Shown here piece after piece: positions 36,406-45,706 of a DNA stretch of 64,000 nucleotides. Position 1 is the first letter of the stretch; every line of letters starts with the position of its first letter. The position numbers and the translations under genes are program-made. The stretch spans positions 124,001-188,000 of the forward strand of contig NC_013192.1 of the NCBI RefSeq assembly GCF_000023905.1, given 5' to 3'. The notes beneath the pieces were generated by a model, which made no database searches, had not been told where the DNA came from, and was given only the letters and a program-made list of their open reading frames with translations. The DNA is from Leptotrichia buccalis C-1013-b. GTDB lineage: Bacteria > Fusobacteriota > Fusobacteriia > Fusobacteriales > Leptotrichiaceae.

Positions 36406-36786
36406 ATGGAAAATTTTAAAAAAAGATTATACGATTATGAGCTAACAGAAATACAGCAGGAAATGGAATTGGCTGGATATAGTGATAGTTTCATATTTTA
36501 CGTATGCACTCATTTTAAATCATTGTTTGAAAATGCTTATATAGAGAATACAACGGCACTAAAACAATTAAATTATTATAGTGCAGTTGGCAGTATAACA
36601 TATAATGCAGACAAGTCGCAAATGGACTTGTTGGAGCATTATAGTGATATTAATATATTTTTTAAAAACAATAGTGAATATAAAAAATATGGTTATTTAT
36701 TTTTTGAAAATGTGGAAAAATTTGAAGTGCTAATAATTGAAAAATTATTTAATGATTATGCTTTAAAGTATGATTATGAAGAATAA
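36406..36786 (+). CDS. Small cytoplasmic protein of unknown function
   Basis: This 126-aa acidic, aromatic-rich protein has a good GGGAGAG site before the ATG and a strong terminator after it, so it is very likely a real gene. The sequence (DYELTEIQQEMELAGYSDSF, then HFKSLFENAYIENTTALKQL) shows mainly helices. No signal peptide, membrane segment or known motif is seen. It is the last gene before the housekeeping region resumes with thrS. Confidence 0.55.
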   Translation: MENFKKRLYDYELTEIQQEMELAGYSDSFIFYVCTHFKSLFENAYIENTTALKQLNYYSAVGSITYNADKSQMDLLEHYSDINIFFKNNSEYKKYGYLFFENVEKFEVLIIEKLFNDYALKYDYEE

Positions 36787-36835
36787 AAAAATATTATTGA
36801 TTATAGATTACCCCGATATCTAAAAAATAATTTCC

Positions 36836-36872
36836 GAGTAAGAATAAATTTCTAAGTTCTTACTCATTTTTT
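36836..36872 (+). terminator. Terminator at right end of the island
   Basis: GAGTAAGAA pairs with TTCTTACTC (9 bp) and is followed by ATTTTTTTATT. Confidence 0.85.
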
Positions 36873-36934
36873 TATTTACTTTTAAATATAATTGTTTAGA
36901 TATGTGGATTTTAGAGATGTTTTAAATTTTTAGG

Positions 36935-36963
36935 TTGAAAAAAAGCAAGAATTATACTATAAT
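36935..36963 (+). promoter_or_regulatory. Promoter of thrS
   Basis: TTGAAA (36935-36940) and TATAAT (36958-36963) are separated by 17 bp. Confidence 0.75.
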
Positions 36964-36976
36964 AAATAATTATGCG

Positions 36977-37006
36977 ATTAGGCTAACTAGAGCCTAATTT
37001 TATTTG
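36977..37006 (+). terminator. Terminator-like hairpin in the thrS leader
   Basis: ATTAGGCT and AGCCTAAT form a perfect 8-bp stem followed by TTTTATTT. It lies about 10 nt after the predicted transcription start and 27 nt before the thrS start codon. It might act as an attenuator or translation operator. No T-box sequence is present, so the control signal is unknown. Confidence 0.45.
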
Positions 37007-37032
37007 ACAAAAGAGAGAAAGAAGGAATCGAA

Positions 37033-38943
37033 ATGATAGAAATGATTTTGCCTGATGGTAGTAAAAGACAGTTGGAAAATCCGATGACTGTTGTGGAATT
37101 TGCAAAAAGTATTGGGAGCAGTCTTGGGAAGGCAACCGTTGGGGCGATAATTGACGGTGTGCAAGTTGATCCGTCTCATATTATTGACAAATCTGGAACA
37201 ATTGAAATAATTACTAATACAAGTGAAAAAGGGATAGAAATTATAAGACACAGTGCGGCGCATATTATGGCTCAGGCTGTGCAAAGACTTTTCCCAAATA
37301 CAAAGGTTACGATAGGGCCTGTTATTGAAAATGGATTTTTTTATGACTTTGACCCAGAAAAACCGTTTACTGAGGAAGATTTAGCCAAAATTGAAGGGGA
37401 AATGGCAAAAATTGTAAAAGAAAACTATGAATTTAAAAGAAGTGAAATGACTGCCGAAGAAGCAAAAAAATTCTTTGCTGAAAAAGGTGAAACTTATAAA
37501 GTTGAAATAATTGAAGACTTGGGTGCAGATAAAGTTAGCATTTATCAGCAAGGTGAATTTATAGACTTATGCCGTGGAACACACATTCCATCCACTGGCT
37601 ACTTAAAAGCATTCAAACTAATGTCAACAGCAGGAGCTTACTGGCGTGGAGATTCAAATAATAAAATGCTTCAAAGAATTTACGGAGTAGCTTTTGCAAC
37701 AAAAAAAGAGCTGGATGACTATTTGACAATGATGGAAGAAGCTGAAAAGAGAGACCACAGAAAATTAGGAAAACAGCTTGACTTGTTCTTTGTGGACGAA
37801 CATGGACCTGGATTCCCGTTCTTTATGCCAAAAGGTGTGGAATTATTTAATAAATTGCAAGAAATCTGGAGAGTTGAACATAAAAAAAGAGGTTATCAGG
37901 AAATAAAAACTCCTATTATGCTAGATAAGGAATTGTGGGAAATTTCTGGACACTGGTTCAATTACCGTGAAAATATGTACACATCGACAATTGATGAAAA
38001 AGAATATGCAATAAAGCCTATGAACTGTCCAGGTTCAATAATTGCCTATAAGAATAATTTACATTCATACAAGGATTTACCATTGAAATATGGAGAAATG
38101 GGGCTTGTTCACAGACACGAATTTAGTGGAGCTTTACACGGGCTTATGAGAGTTAGAGCATTTACACAGGATGATGCCCACGTTTTCTGTACGAAAGAGC
38201 AAATTGAGGAACAAATTATCGAAATTATTGATTTATATGATAAATTCTATACTGTATTTGGATTTGAATACCATATTGAATTATCGACAAAACCTGATAA
38301 AGCGATAGGTTCTGACGAAATATGGGAAATGGCTGAAGCAAACTTGAAATCAGCTTTGGAACATAAAGGAATTAATTACAAGCTAAATCCTGGAGATGGA
38401 GCATTCTACGGACCAAAAATCGACTTTAAGATGAAAGACTCAATCGGAAGAATTTGGCAATGTGGAACAATCCAGTTAGACTTTAACCTTCCAGCAAGAT
38501 TTGAAATGAGCTATATCGGTGCAGATGGGGAAAAACACGAGCCAGTAATGATTCACAGGGCAATGTATGGAAGTTTGGAAAGATTTATCGGAATTTTAAT
38601 CGAACATTATGCAGGAGCATTCCCAACTTGGTTAGCACCAGTACAAGCAAGAATCTTAACAATTTCTGACGAGCAGGTGCCTTTCGCAAAAGAATTGTTT
38701 ATAAAACTTCAAGATGCAGGAATCAGAGTAGAGCTTGACACAAGAGTAGAAAAAATTGGATACAAAATCAGAGAAGCAAACGGAGTTCAGAAAATACCAG
38801 TTCAATTAATAATCGGTAAAAACGAAGTTGCAAACAACGAAGTAAATGTAAGAAGATTTGGTTCACAAGACAGTAAAAATGTATCAGTTGATGAAATTAT
38901 CGAAACTTTGAAACAGGAATCACATGTTCCATTTTCAAAATAG
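37033..38943 (+). CDS. thrS: Threonyl-tRNA synthetase
   Basis: This class II synthetase charges tRNA-Thr. It has an N-terminal TGS domain (1 to about 62), an editing/SAD domain with HSAAHIMAQAVQ and LCRGTHIPSTG, the catalytic core with KPMNCPGSI (zinc-binding Cys) and RHEFSGALHGLMRVRAF, and a C-terminal anticodon-binding domain from about 535. At 636 aa it has full bacterial length and keeps the editing domain. The gene stands alone behind its own promoter and leader hairpin. Confidence 0.97.
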   Translation: MIEMILPDGSKRQLENPMTVVEFAKSIGSSLGKATVGAIIDGVQVDPSHIIDKSGTIEIITNTSEKGIEIIRHSAAHIMAQAVQRLFPNTKVTIGPVIENGFFYDFDPEKPFTEEDLAKIEGEMAKIVKENYEFKRSEMTAEEAKKFFAEKGETYKVEIIEDLGADKVSIYQQGEFIDLCRGTHIPSTGYLKAFKLMSTAGAYWRGDSNNKMLQRIYGVAFATKKELDDYLTMMEEAEKRDHRKLGKQLDLFFVDEHGPGFPFFMPKGVELFNKLQEIWRVEHKKRGYQEIKTPIMLDKELWEISGHWFNYRENMYTSTIDEKEYAIKPMNCPGSIIAYKNNLHSYKDLPLKYGEMGLVHRHEFSGALHGLMRVRAFTQDDAHVFCTKEQIEEQIIEIIDLYDKFYTVFGFEYHIELSTKPDKAIGSDEIWEMAEANLKSALEHKGINYKLNPGDGAFYGPKIDFKMKDSIGRIWQCGTIQLDFNLPARFEMSYIGADGEKHEPVMIHRAMYGSLERFIGILIEHYAGAFPTWLAPVQARILTISDEQVPFAKELFIKLQDAGIRVELDTRVEKIGYKIREANGVQKIPVQLIIGKNEVANNEVNVRRFGSQDSKNVSVDEIIETLKQESHVPFSK

Positions 38944-39139
38944 AAAATAAAGAATAAAATTAAGTAATTTAACTGATAAATAAAAGTCTTTTTTAAAAGT
39001 TAAAAGTTATAATACTATGATAGCTTGGATAAAAAGTTTTTAGTTGAAATTTTATAAAAAATGCTAACAGAATTATTCAAGTTGTTAAAATAAAATAATT
39101 TTTGAAAAGAAAAAAGATTAAAATAATGAGGTGATTTTT

Positions 39140-39916
39140 ATGAGAAATGATTATGACGAATTAGAAACTTATAATCATAATAACGATGATTATAATGAAT
39201 ATGGCGGACACAGAGAAATGACGATGACTTATGATGATTTGGATAGACTTGTAAGTTCAAAAGTTCGTGGAAGCATGATGTGGATGCTGTTAGGGCTTGT
39301 TATAACAGGACTTTTTGGATTTTTTGTATATAATGGGCTTATGACTGGAAATCCGATTGCCATTGGAATAATAAGAATGTACTATGTTCTTGCTGTTATA
39401 GAAGTTATAGTTGTCGTTGCGTTTTCAGCATTGATTTATAAAGCAAAATCTAGTACATTAAAACTTATGTTTTTGATATACTCTGCATTAAACGGACTGA
39501 CACTTTCAGCTATTGGGATTATTTATGCTCCAAGTATTGTAATTTCAGCATTTTTAGGAACATTAGTATTATTTGCAGTTGTGGCTGTCTACGGCTATTT
39601 TACAAAAGAAAATCTTACAAAATTTACTCCAATGCTAATGATTGGGTTAATATCAATTGTTTTGGTAAGCTTAGTAAATATTTTCTTGAGAAATAGCGGG
39701 CTTGATTTGTTTGTATCAGTTTTAGGTGTAATTGTTTTCACAATTTTCATTGCAGTTGATGTAAACAGAATAAAAAGCAATATTATTGCCTATGCAGTTC
39801 AAGAAGATTCAGAAATTTTAAATAAAATTGAAATTTCAGGTGCATTGAGCTTATACCTTGACTTCGTAAACTTATTCTTATCAATTTTAAGAATATCAGG
39901 ACGAGGAAGAAATTAA
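39140..39916 (+). CDS. Bax inhibitor-1/YccA-family membrane protein
   Basis: This 258-aa protein has a charged N-terminal tail of about 45 residues followed by seven hydrophobic segments, the layout of the BI-1/YccA (UPF0005) family. Members are thought to be pH-sensitive calcium leak channels or modulators of the FtsH protease. The start at 39140 is chosen because TGAGGTG lies 6 nt upstream; the earlier in-frame GTG (39131) is part of that site. The C-terminus, YLDFVNLFLSILRI, is the conserved last helix. Confidence 0.85.
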   Translation: MRNDYDELETYNHNNDDYNEYGGHREMTMTYDDLDRLVSSKVRGSMMWMLLGLVITGLFGFFVYNGLMTGNPIAIGIIRMYYVLAVIEVIVVVAFSALIYKAKSSTLKLMFLIYSALNGLTLSAIGIIYAPSIVISAFLGTLVLFAVVAVYGYFTKENLTKFTPMLMIGLISIVLVSLVNIFLRNSGLDLFVSVLGVIVFTIFIAVDVNRIKSNIIAYAVQEDSEILNKIEISGALSLYLDFVNLFLSILRISGRGRN

Positions 39917-39947
39917 AATTTAAGAAACAGTAAAAATGGTAATGACA

Positions 39948-39991
39948 AAGGGTTATTTTTGGATAAATTGCAGTCCTTAAATAACTCTTAT
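39948..39991 (+). terminator. Probable terminator after the BI-1 gene
   Basis: AAGGGTTATTT pairs with AAATAACTCTT around an 18-nt loop, followed by a T-rich stretch. Confidence 0.5.
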
Positions 39992-40014
39992 TCTATTTAT
40001 TAAAGGGGAAAATT

Positions 40015-40614
40015 TTGAAAAATAATAAAAAAATTGACAATAAAACGGTACATGAGATAGAAAGTTTTATAAACGAAGAAATTCTAGCAAGCAGAATATG
40101 GATATTTTCAGGAATTGCAATTTCAATTTTATTATGTATGATATTAAAAAATTATATGATTTTCGAGCTAGCCAACATAATTCAGTCATTAAGAAAGTTA
40201 AAACTACCTGATGGGAAAGGAATTTTATTCATAATTTTATTTATACTCGAAATTCTTTTATCTTTTGTCCTGCCCAAAATATTAATAAATAAACAAAAAA
40301 AGAATATGAAATCCGCCTTAATAGTTCTATCATTAATAAAGGGCTTAATTCTATCTATTTTCTTCGGAAAACTTTCTTTTTTTGTTACGCAAAAAACTAT
40401 TATTGCTGGAATAATGCTTGTTTTGGCACTAATATTGCTAGTTTTCTTAATAAAAAAAGACATAAAAAATATACAAATAAAGATACTAAAAAAAGTAGAA
40501 ACTGACAGTACTGAAATTTTAGAAAAAACAAGATTTTTTTCAGTAGTTGTGTTGTATTCTGACATTGTAAAAGTAGTAATTTTATATCTTTTGCTGATGT
40601 TGATAATAAGATAA
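40015..40614 (+). CDS. Membrane protein of unknown function
   Basis: This 199-aa protein has a TTG start with AAAGGGG upstream. It has a charged N-terminus, then about five hydrophobic segments (near 27-45, 70-90, 105-125, 130-145 and 175-197). No known family is recognised. It lies 21 bp before the MazG-like gene and is probably cotranscribed with it. Confidence 0.55.
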   Translation: MKNNKKIDNKTVHEIESFINEEILASRIWIFSGIAISILLCMILKNYMIFELANIIQSLRKLKLPDGKGILFIILFILEILLSFVLPKILINKQKKNMKSALIVLSLIKGLILSIFFGKLSFFVTQKTIIAGIMLVLALILLVFLIKKDIKNIQIKILKKVETDSTEILEKTRFFSVVVLYSDIVKVVILYLLLMLIIR

Positions 40615-40635
40615 ATTTAGAAAGGAAAGATAATA

Positions 40636-41022
40636 ATGAAAAGAAAAATAGAATGTGTTGAAGAATTTCATAGAATTTATAAACTGGGAAATTCTGATAA
40701 ACCAATTGGAAAACTTGAAAATGGACTGGAAAAGTTAAGATTTGACTTGATGAAAGAGGAAAATGATGAGTATCTGGAAGCGGCTAAAAGAGGAGATGTC
40801 GTGGAAGTTGCAGATGCTCTTGGGGATATGCTTTATATTCTTTGTGGAACAATAATTGAGCATGGAATGCAAGATGTTATTGAAGATGTGTTTGAGGAAA
40901 TTCATAGAAGTAATTTGAGCAAGCTAGATGAAAATGGGAAACCAATTTATCGTGAAGATGGAAAGGTAATAAAAGGACCAAATTATTTTCCGCCAAATTT
41001 AAAACAATTTTTTGAAAAATAA
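40636..41022 (+). CDS. MazG/PRA-PH-like nucleotide pyrophosphohydrolase
   Basis: This 128-aa all-alpha protein has the metal-binding pattern EENDEYLEA...EVADALGDMLYIL (ExxE...ExxD) of the MazG/HisE superfamily. It ends with DGKVIKGPNYFPPNL, a tail often found in the single-domain HisE-like/phage-type group. Such enzymes remove pyrophosphate from nucleoside triphosphates, for example damaged ones. The exact substrate cannot be told. No his operon is nearby, which argues against HisE itself. Confidence 0.78.
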   Translation: MKRKIECVEEFHRIYKLGNSDKPIGKLENGLEKLRFDLMKEENDEYLEAAKRGDVVEVADALGDMLYILCGTIIEHGMQDVIEDVFEEIHRSNLSKLDENGKPIYREDGKVIKGPNYFPPNLKQFFEK

Positions 41023-41200
41023 GAAAAATTTGTGAAATAAAGTAAAAAATATGGATAATAACTTGTAAAAATTTAGAAAATGTGATAAAATAAAGACCGA
41101 TATGTAAAAAATAATTTTAACTGAACATATAATTTATAAAATAGTTAAGTTATACATTAAAAGAAAGAGCAGTAAAAGACTGTATCAGATTAAAAATAGA

Positions 41201-41243
41201 AAGGAGAGCTACTAAAGTTATTTAGTAGATGTGAATAATTATG
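41201..41243 (+). promoter_or_regulatory. rpmB ribosome-binding site with hairpin before the start codon
   Basis: AAGGAG (41201-41206) is 34 nt from the ATG of rpmB, too far for normal initiation. Between them, CTACTAAA and TTTAGTAG (41209-41228) form a perfect 8-bp hairpin. Folding it shortens the path to 14 nt. It may control or enable initiation. Confidence 0.5.
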
Positions 41244-41498
41244 CAAAGATGTGAAGTTTTTGGAAAAACAGTAAGCCACGGAAATAGAGTAAGTCACTCT
41301 CACAGAGCTACAAAAAGAATTTGGAGACCTAATTTACAAACAATGCTTTTAACTATTAATAATGAAGAAGTTAGAGTAAGAGTTTGTACAAAAGCAATGA
41401 AAACATTAAAAGGGAAAAATGTTGATCAAGTTAAAAAAATCTTGTTAAAAAATAAAGAAACATTAAGTCCTAAAATTTTAAAAGTATTAGCAAAGTAA
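41241..41498 (+). CDS. rpmB: 50S ribosomal protein L28
   Basis: This 85-aa protein of the large ribosomal subunit has the L28 signature CEVFGKTVSHGNRVSHSHR and then KRIWRPNLQ. A C-terminal extension, RVRVCTKAMKTLKG and on, is typical of the longer bacterial forms. The gene stands alone, with a terminator right after it and a tRNA gene 27 bp downstream. Its start is preceded by the hairpin described separately. Confidence 0.96.
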   Translation: MQRCEVFGKTVSHGNRVSHSHRATKRIWRPNLQTMLLTINNEEVRVRVCTKAMKTLKGKNVDQVKKILLKNKETLSPKILKVLAK

Positions 41499-41520
41499 GT
41501 TTTTAATAACTTACTTTTTT
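41493..41520 (+). terminator. Terminator of rpmB
   Basis: AAGTAAGTT pairs with AACTTACTT and is followed by TTTT, ending 5 nt before the tRNA-Arg gene. Confidence 0.8.
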
Positions 41521-41524
41521 GTGT

Positions 41525-41601
41525 GTACCCGTAGCTCAACTGGATAGAGCGTCTGACTTCGGATCAGAAGGCTTGGGGTTCGATTCCTCACGGGTACGCC
41601 A
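41525..41601 (+). tRNA. tRNA-Arg (anticodon TCG)
   Basis: The acceptor stem GTACCCG/CGGGTAC, the TCTGA/TCAGA anticodon stem with loop CTTCGGA, and the T arm around GGTTCGATTCC are all present. CCA is encoded (41599-41601). Anticodon TCG reads CGA and related CGN codons. It is directly behind the rpmB terminator, so it may depend on read-through. Confidence 0.96.
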
Positions 41602-41710
41602 TTTTTTTATATAAAAAAAAATCAGTACAATAACATACAAATACAATATTTTTTCATATGTTATTGACTGAAGTAAATAATTTTTTTCAAAATTAAATTT
41701 TTATATTTCC

Positions 41711-42400
41711 TTAAATAGCTTCTTTAAACATTACTGAAAATACGATAATTAATAAGATACAGCATGCTAATAATGACAATTCACCATATATTCCGACTAA
41801 AACCATGCAAAGAAGCGCACCGACTAGAAAAAATAAATCTAATCCAATATATATCCAAAAATTTTGTAAAAATGATGTTTCTTTTGTATTTATATATTTA
41901 AATAGATTTTCCATTCCGCTTCGCAGGTTTCCTGTACATATAGTAGTTGCTCCTGCCATTCCTCTAATTTTTTTGAACCCTTGGTATTGAATTGCAGCGA
42001 TAAATGACATAATTATGTTTATTGGCATATTCCATTTTCCACTTGGGACAAATGCAATAAAAAACATTATTATGACTTGATAGAATATGACAATTTGCTG
42101 CCATCGGAAAATTTTATGTTTTTCAAATTTGATTCGTATAAATTCTGAAAATAATATTCCCATTGTAAATACAAATACTGGAACAAAATAATAAAATGCT
42201 TTTCCAAAATTTCCTTTTCCCAAATTTATTGCAAGAAAAACAATATTTCCAGTCTGTGCATTAGCCAACACATTTCCACGTGTAGAAAATGTATATGTGT
42301 CCATAAATCCCCCAACCATACATAGAAGCATTGCCAATCGAAATGTTTCTGGAGGATATTCTTCTCCATTAAAGAAAATTTTTTTTATATTTCTTGCCAT
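41711..42400 (-). CDS. DUF1275 (YoaK-type) membrane protein
   Basis: This 229-aa protein has six or so membrane segments and the DUF1275 signatures GGFMDTYTFSTRGNVLANAQTGN and QGFKKIRGM/TICTGNLRS. The family's function is unknown; a transport role is suspected. The start at 42400 is chosen because GGAG lies 6 nt upstream; the ATG at 42406 touches it. It is monocistronic on the minus strand. Confidence 0.85.
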   Translation of the reverse strand: MARNIKKIFFNGEEYPPETFRLAMLLCMVGGFMDTYTFSTRGNVLANAQTGNIVFLAINLGKGNFGKAFYYFVPVFVFTMGILFSEFIRIKFEKHKIFRWQQIVIFYQVIIMFFIAFVPSGKWNMPINIIMSFIAAIQYQGFKKIRGMAGATTICTGNLRSGMENLFKYINTKETSFLQNFWIYIGLDLFFLVGALLCMVLVGIYGELSLLACCILLIIVFSVMFKEAI

Positions 42401-42604
42401 TTTCATCTCCTTTTTAAAATTTTAAACTTTTTTAAAATTCAAATCCAAAAATATACATATTTTCTCCCTTTTCATCAATTTAATTTCTAATAAAATTAAT
42501 TTTTTACCAGTTGTATATCAAGGAATCGAATTATATATAAATTTTATATACAAATATTGTATCAAACTTTTTTATATTTTTAAAGTCGTAAATAGTTATA
42601 ATTT

Positions 42605-43294
42605 TTAATTTTCCAGAATATCAAATTTATATCCAACTCCCCAAATAGTTTTAATATTCCATTTTTTATGCTCATAATTATCCATTTTTGCACGAAGCCG
42701 TTTTATATGGGTATCAACAGTACGGCTTTCGCCAAAATAGTCGAATCCCCAGATTAAATCTAGCAGATTTTCTCTCGTAAAAACTTTATTCTGATTTGTC
42801 GCTAGTGTCCACAAAATTTCGATTTCCTTTTTTGTTAAGGAAATTATTTCGTTATTTATTTTTACAGTAAAATTATTTAAGTCAATTTCAAGATTATCAA
42901 ACGAGAATATTTTTTCGCTGTCATCATTTTTTGGAGTAATCCGACGTAAAATGGCATTTATCCTTGCTATAATCTCTCCAGGTGAAAATGGCTTTACAAT
43001 GTAGTCATCTGCACCTATTTCCAGCCCCATTATTTTCTCATAATCTTCTCCACGTGCTGTAATCATTATAATTGGAACATTGGAAAATTTCCGCACTTCA
43101 CGGCATACATCAAATCCATCTTTTTTTGGCATCATAACATCCAGAAGCACAATATCAAATTTATTTTCCTCCACTTCCTTAAGAGCGTCTTCTCCATTGA
43201 AAACAGTGCTTACAATAAAATTATTTTTTTTACAGTACTCTGAAAGTATTGATACAATCTGCTTATTATCATCTGCAATTAATACTTTATACAT
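42605..43294 (-). CDS. OmpR-family response regulator
   Basis: The 229-aa protein has a receiver domain (1 to about 120) with D8/D9, phosphoacceptor D52 in LLDVMMPKKDG, the switch Thr in MITARGED and the Lys in IVKPFSPGE. The C-terminal winged-helix DNA-binding domain (about 130-225) includes RTVDTHIKRLRAKM. It is a standard two-component transcription factor. The usual histidine kinase gene is missing on both sides (DUF1275 and recG are the neighbours), so its sensor is elsewhere or it is an orphan. Confidence 0.93.
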   Translation of the reverse strand: MYKVLIADDNKQIVSILSEYCKKNNFIVSTVFNGEDALKEVEENKFDIVLLDVMMPKKDGFDVCREVRKFSNVPIIMITARGEDYEKIMGLEIGADDYIVKPFSPGEIIARINAILRRITPKNDDSEKIFSFDNLEIDLNNFTVKINNEIISLTKKEIEILWTLATNQNKVFTRENLLDLIWGFDYFGESRTVDTHIKRLRAKMDNYEHKKWNIKTIWGVGYKFDILEN

Positions 43295-43335
43295 TTTATT
43301 TCTCCTTTACGATAAAGTTAAATCCTAAAGTTATT

Positions 43336-43404
43336 AGTTCAGTCTTGAAAGAAACGGAATATATAGTAATACCGCTTAAAACTGAACTAAAAAATTATGG
43401 CTGT
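43336..43404. repeat. Hairpin repeat (copy C of the dispersed repeat)
   Basis: AGTTCAGTCTTGAAAG (43336-43351) pairs with CTTAAAACTGAACT (43375-43388) around a short loop. Its reverse strand carries GCCATAATTTTTTAGTTCAG, which matches the dispersed block at 1055 and 21608 with changes. It lies between the divergent regulator gene and recG. Confidence 0.4.
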
Positions 43405-43584
43405 TTTACCCAAACTTTAAAATTATTTTTTTTATTGGTTTGATTTTAAAGAAGTTCAAGTATATAATAAAATTTTATCATAAATTTATTGAAATATAAA
43501 TACTAATTTTTATTATATAGGAAATTTCAGTAAAGTGTGGTATTATTATAATACGAATAAAAATGTAGTATAAATAAGGCGGAA

Positions 43585-45660
43585 ATGGCTATGAAAACAT
43601 ATAACTTGCTTTATGAAAATTTAGAAAATATGAAAATAAAAGGAGTTACAAAAACAAACATTCCAAAATTTAGGAAATTGGGAGTTTTTATACTTTATGA
43701 TTTGCTTTATTTTTTCCCAAGGGCTTATGAGAATAGAAGTAATCATAAGAAAATTGCGGAAATTCTGGCGGATGAATTTGTGATTTTACAGGGGACAATT
43801 GTGAATGTGGTTAATCAGTATATAAAGGCTGGGAGAACTATGTTTCGTGCGGTTTTGAGTGATGATAGCGGAATGATTGAGCTTGTGTGGTTTAATAACA
43901 GGTTTGTGAAAAATGGGATTCATATTGGTGATGAGATTACGGTTTATGGAAAAGTAAGAAAGACTGTAAAATTTCAGCTTGTAAATCCTGAGTATAAAAA
44001 AATCAATCAAGCTAGTTTTGATATGCATGAACAAAAACAGATATTACCTATTTATCCGTCTACAGAATCACTTAGACAGCAGGTAATCAGAAAAGTTATG
44101 GAAAATGCCCTAATGGATTACGGATATTTGTTGCAGGAAAATCTACCAAAGGAATTTTTGCAGAAGGAGAAACTGCTCGGAAGAAAAGAGGCAGTCTTAA
44201 ATATTCATTTTCCAGAAAGTGAGGAAAAGCAAAGCAAAGCACGGAAAAGATTTATGCTGGAGGAAATTTTGCTTCTGGAAATGGGGATTTTGCAAAATCG
44301 TTTTAGTGTAGACAAGGCAAATAAGAATCTTTACAAACTTGAGGATAATAAAAGTCTTGTGAGCAAGTTTATAAAAAGTCTGGATTATGAGTTGACAAAG
44401 GCACAGAAGCGTGTAATAAAGGAGATTTATTCTGAATTAAAGGCTGGAAAGATTGTAAATAGGCTGATTCAGGGGGACGTTGGTTCTGGAAAGACGATTG
44501 TTTCATTTATAATGCTTCTTTATATGGTTGAAAATAATTATCAGGGCGTAATTATGGCACCTACAGAAATTCTTGCTACACAGCATTATCTGGGAATTGT
44601 AGATGAGTTTATGAATCTTGACATACGAGTGGAACTTTTGACTAGGAGTGTGAAGGGAAAGAAAAAGGAAAAATTGCTGAATGAAATAAAAGAAGGACTT
44701 GTTGACATTGTGATTGGGACACATTCTCTAATTGAGGACAATGTGATTTTCAAAAATCTTGGACTAATTGTAATTGATGAACAGCACAGGTTTGGGGTAA
44801 CACAGCGAAAACTTTTACGTGACAAGGGAAATATTGCCAATTTAATTGTTATGAGTGCCACTCCAATTCCACGTTCGCTTGCACTTACAATTTACGGAGA
44901 TTTGGACGTGTCAATTATTGACGAGTTGCCTGCTGGAAGAAGTCCGATTAAGACAAAATGGATACAAAATGAAATTGACAGACAAAAAATGTATAACTTT
45001 ATGGAAAAGAAAATGAAAGATGGACGGCAAGTGTACATAGTGTCGCCATTAATTGAGGAAAGTGAGAGCCTGAATGTAAAATCAGCACAGGAAACATACG
45101 AAGAGTACATTTCAATTTTTCCAAATAGAAAAATCGGACTTATGCACGGACGGCAAACTTACAAGGAAAAGCAGAAAGTCATGGAACAGTTTAAAAATCA
45201 CGAACTTGACATTCTAGTTTCCACAACGGTAATCGAAGTTGGAGTAAATGTTCCAAATGCTTCTATTATGGTAATCCGTGACGCCCAAAGATTCGGACTT
45301 TCTTCACTTCATCAGCTGCGAGGAAGAGTTGGTCGTGGAAAATACCAGTCCTACTGCTTTTTAGAATCTGAAACAACAAATGAAATTTCAACCAAAAGAC
45401 TGGAAGTTATGGAAGAAACAACAGATGGTTTCAAAATTGCCGAAGAAGATTTAAAGTTACGTAATTCAGGAGAAATTTTAGGAACAAGGCAAAGTGGAGT
45501 ATCTGACATGCTTTTTACGGACATTGTAAAAAATGTGAAGGAAATCAAATTTGTACGTGATTTTGTAATGGAATATTTGAAAAAGAATGATGGGAAAATA
45601 GAAAATGAATTTTTGAAAATGGATATTTATAGGAAGTTTTTTAATAATGCAGATGATTAA
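43585..45660 (+). CDS. recG: ATP-dependent DNA helicase RecG
   Basis: This helicase remodels stalled forks and branched recombination intermediates. The N-terminal wedge/OB domain is followed by helicase motifs: DVGSGKTIVSFIML (Walker A, about 297-310), IVIDEQHRFG, MSATPIPRSLALT, and ATTVIEVG-like STTVIEVGVNVPN and HQLRGRVGRG. At 691 aa it is full length. It is monocistronic, and the downstream gap carries palindromic repeats. Confidence 0.96.
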   Translation: MAMKTYNLLYENLENMKIKGVTKTNIPKFRKLGVFILYDLLYFFPRAYENRSNHKKIAEILADEFVILQGTIVNVVNQYIKAGRTMFRAVLSDDSGMIELVWFNNRFVKNGIHIGDEITVYGKVRKTVKFQLVNPEYKKINQASFDMHEQKQILPIYPSTESLRQQVIRKVMENALMDYGYLLQENLPKEFLQKEKLLGRKEAVLNIHFPESEEKQSKARKRFMLEEILLLEMGILQNRFSVDKANKNLYKLEDNKSLVSKFIKSLDYELTKAQKRVIKEIYSELKAGKIVNRLIQGDVGSGKTIVSFIMLLYMVENNYQGVIMAPTEILATQHYLGIVDEFMNLDIRVELLTRSVKGKKKEKLLNEIKEGLVDIVIGTHSLIEDNVIFKNLGLIVIDEQHRFGVTQRKLLRDKGNIANLIVMSATPIPRSLALTIYGDLDVSIIDELPAGRSPIKTKWIQNEIDRQKMYNFMEKKMKDGRQVYIVSPLIEESESLNVKSAQETYEEYISIFPNRKIGLMHGRQTYKEKQKVMEQFKNHELDILVSTTVIEVGVNVPNASIMVIRDAQRFGLSSLHQLRGRVGRGKYQSYCFLESETTNEISTKRLEVMEETTDGFKIAEEDLKLRNSGEILGTRQSGVSDMLFTDIVKNVKEIKFVRDFVMEYLKKNDGKIENEFLKMDIYRKFFNNADD

Positions 45661-45706
45661 CTTTAAATTATTAGTTTTTTTGAAATTTATATTTATTCAA
45701 AAATAG

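Noticed and set aside
36964-37032. T-box riboswitch before thrS
   Set aside because: The leader is only about 70 nt, with one short hairpin and no T-box sequence or specifier stem.
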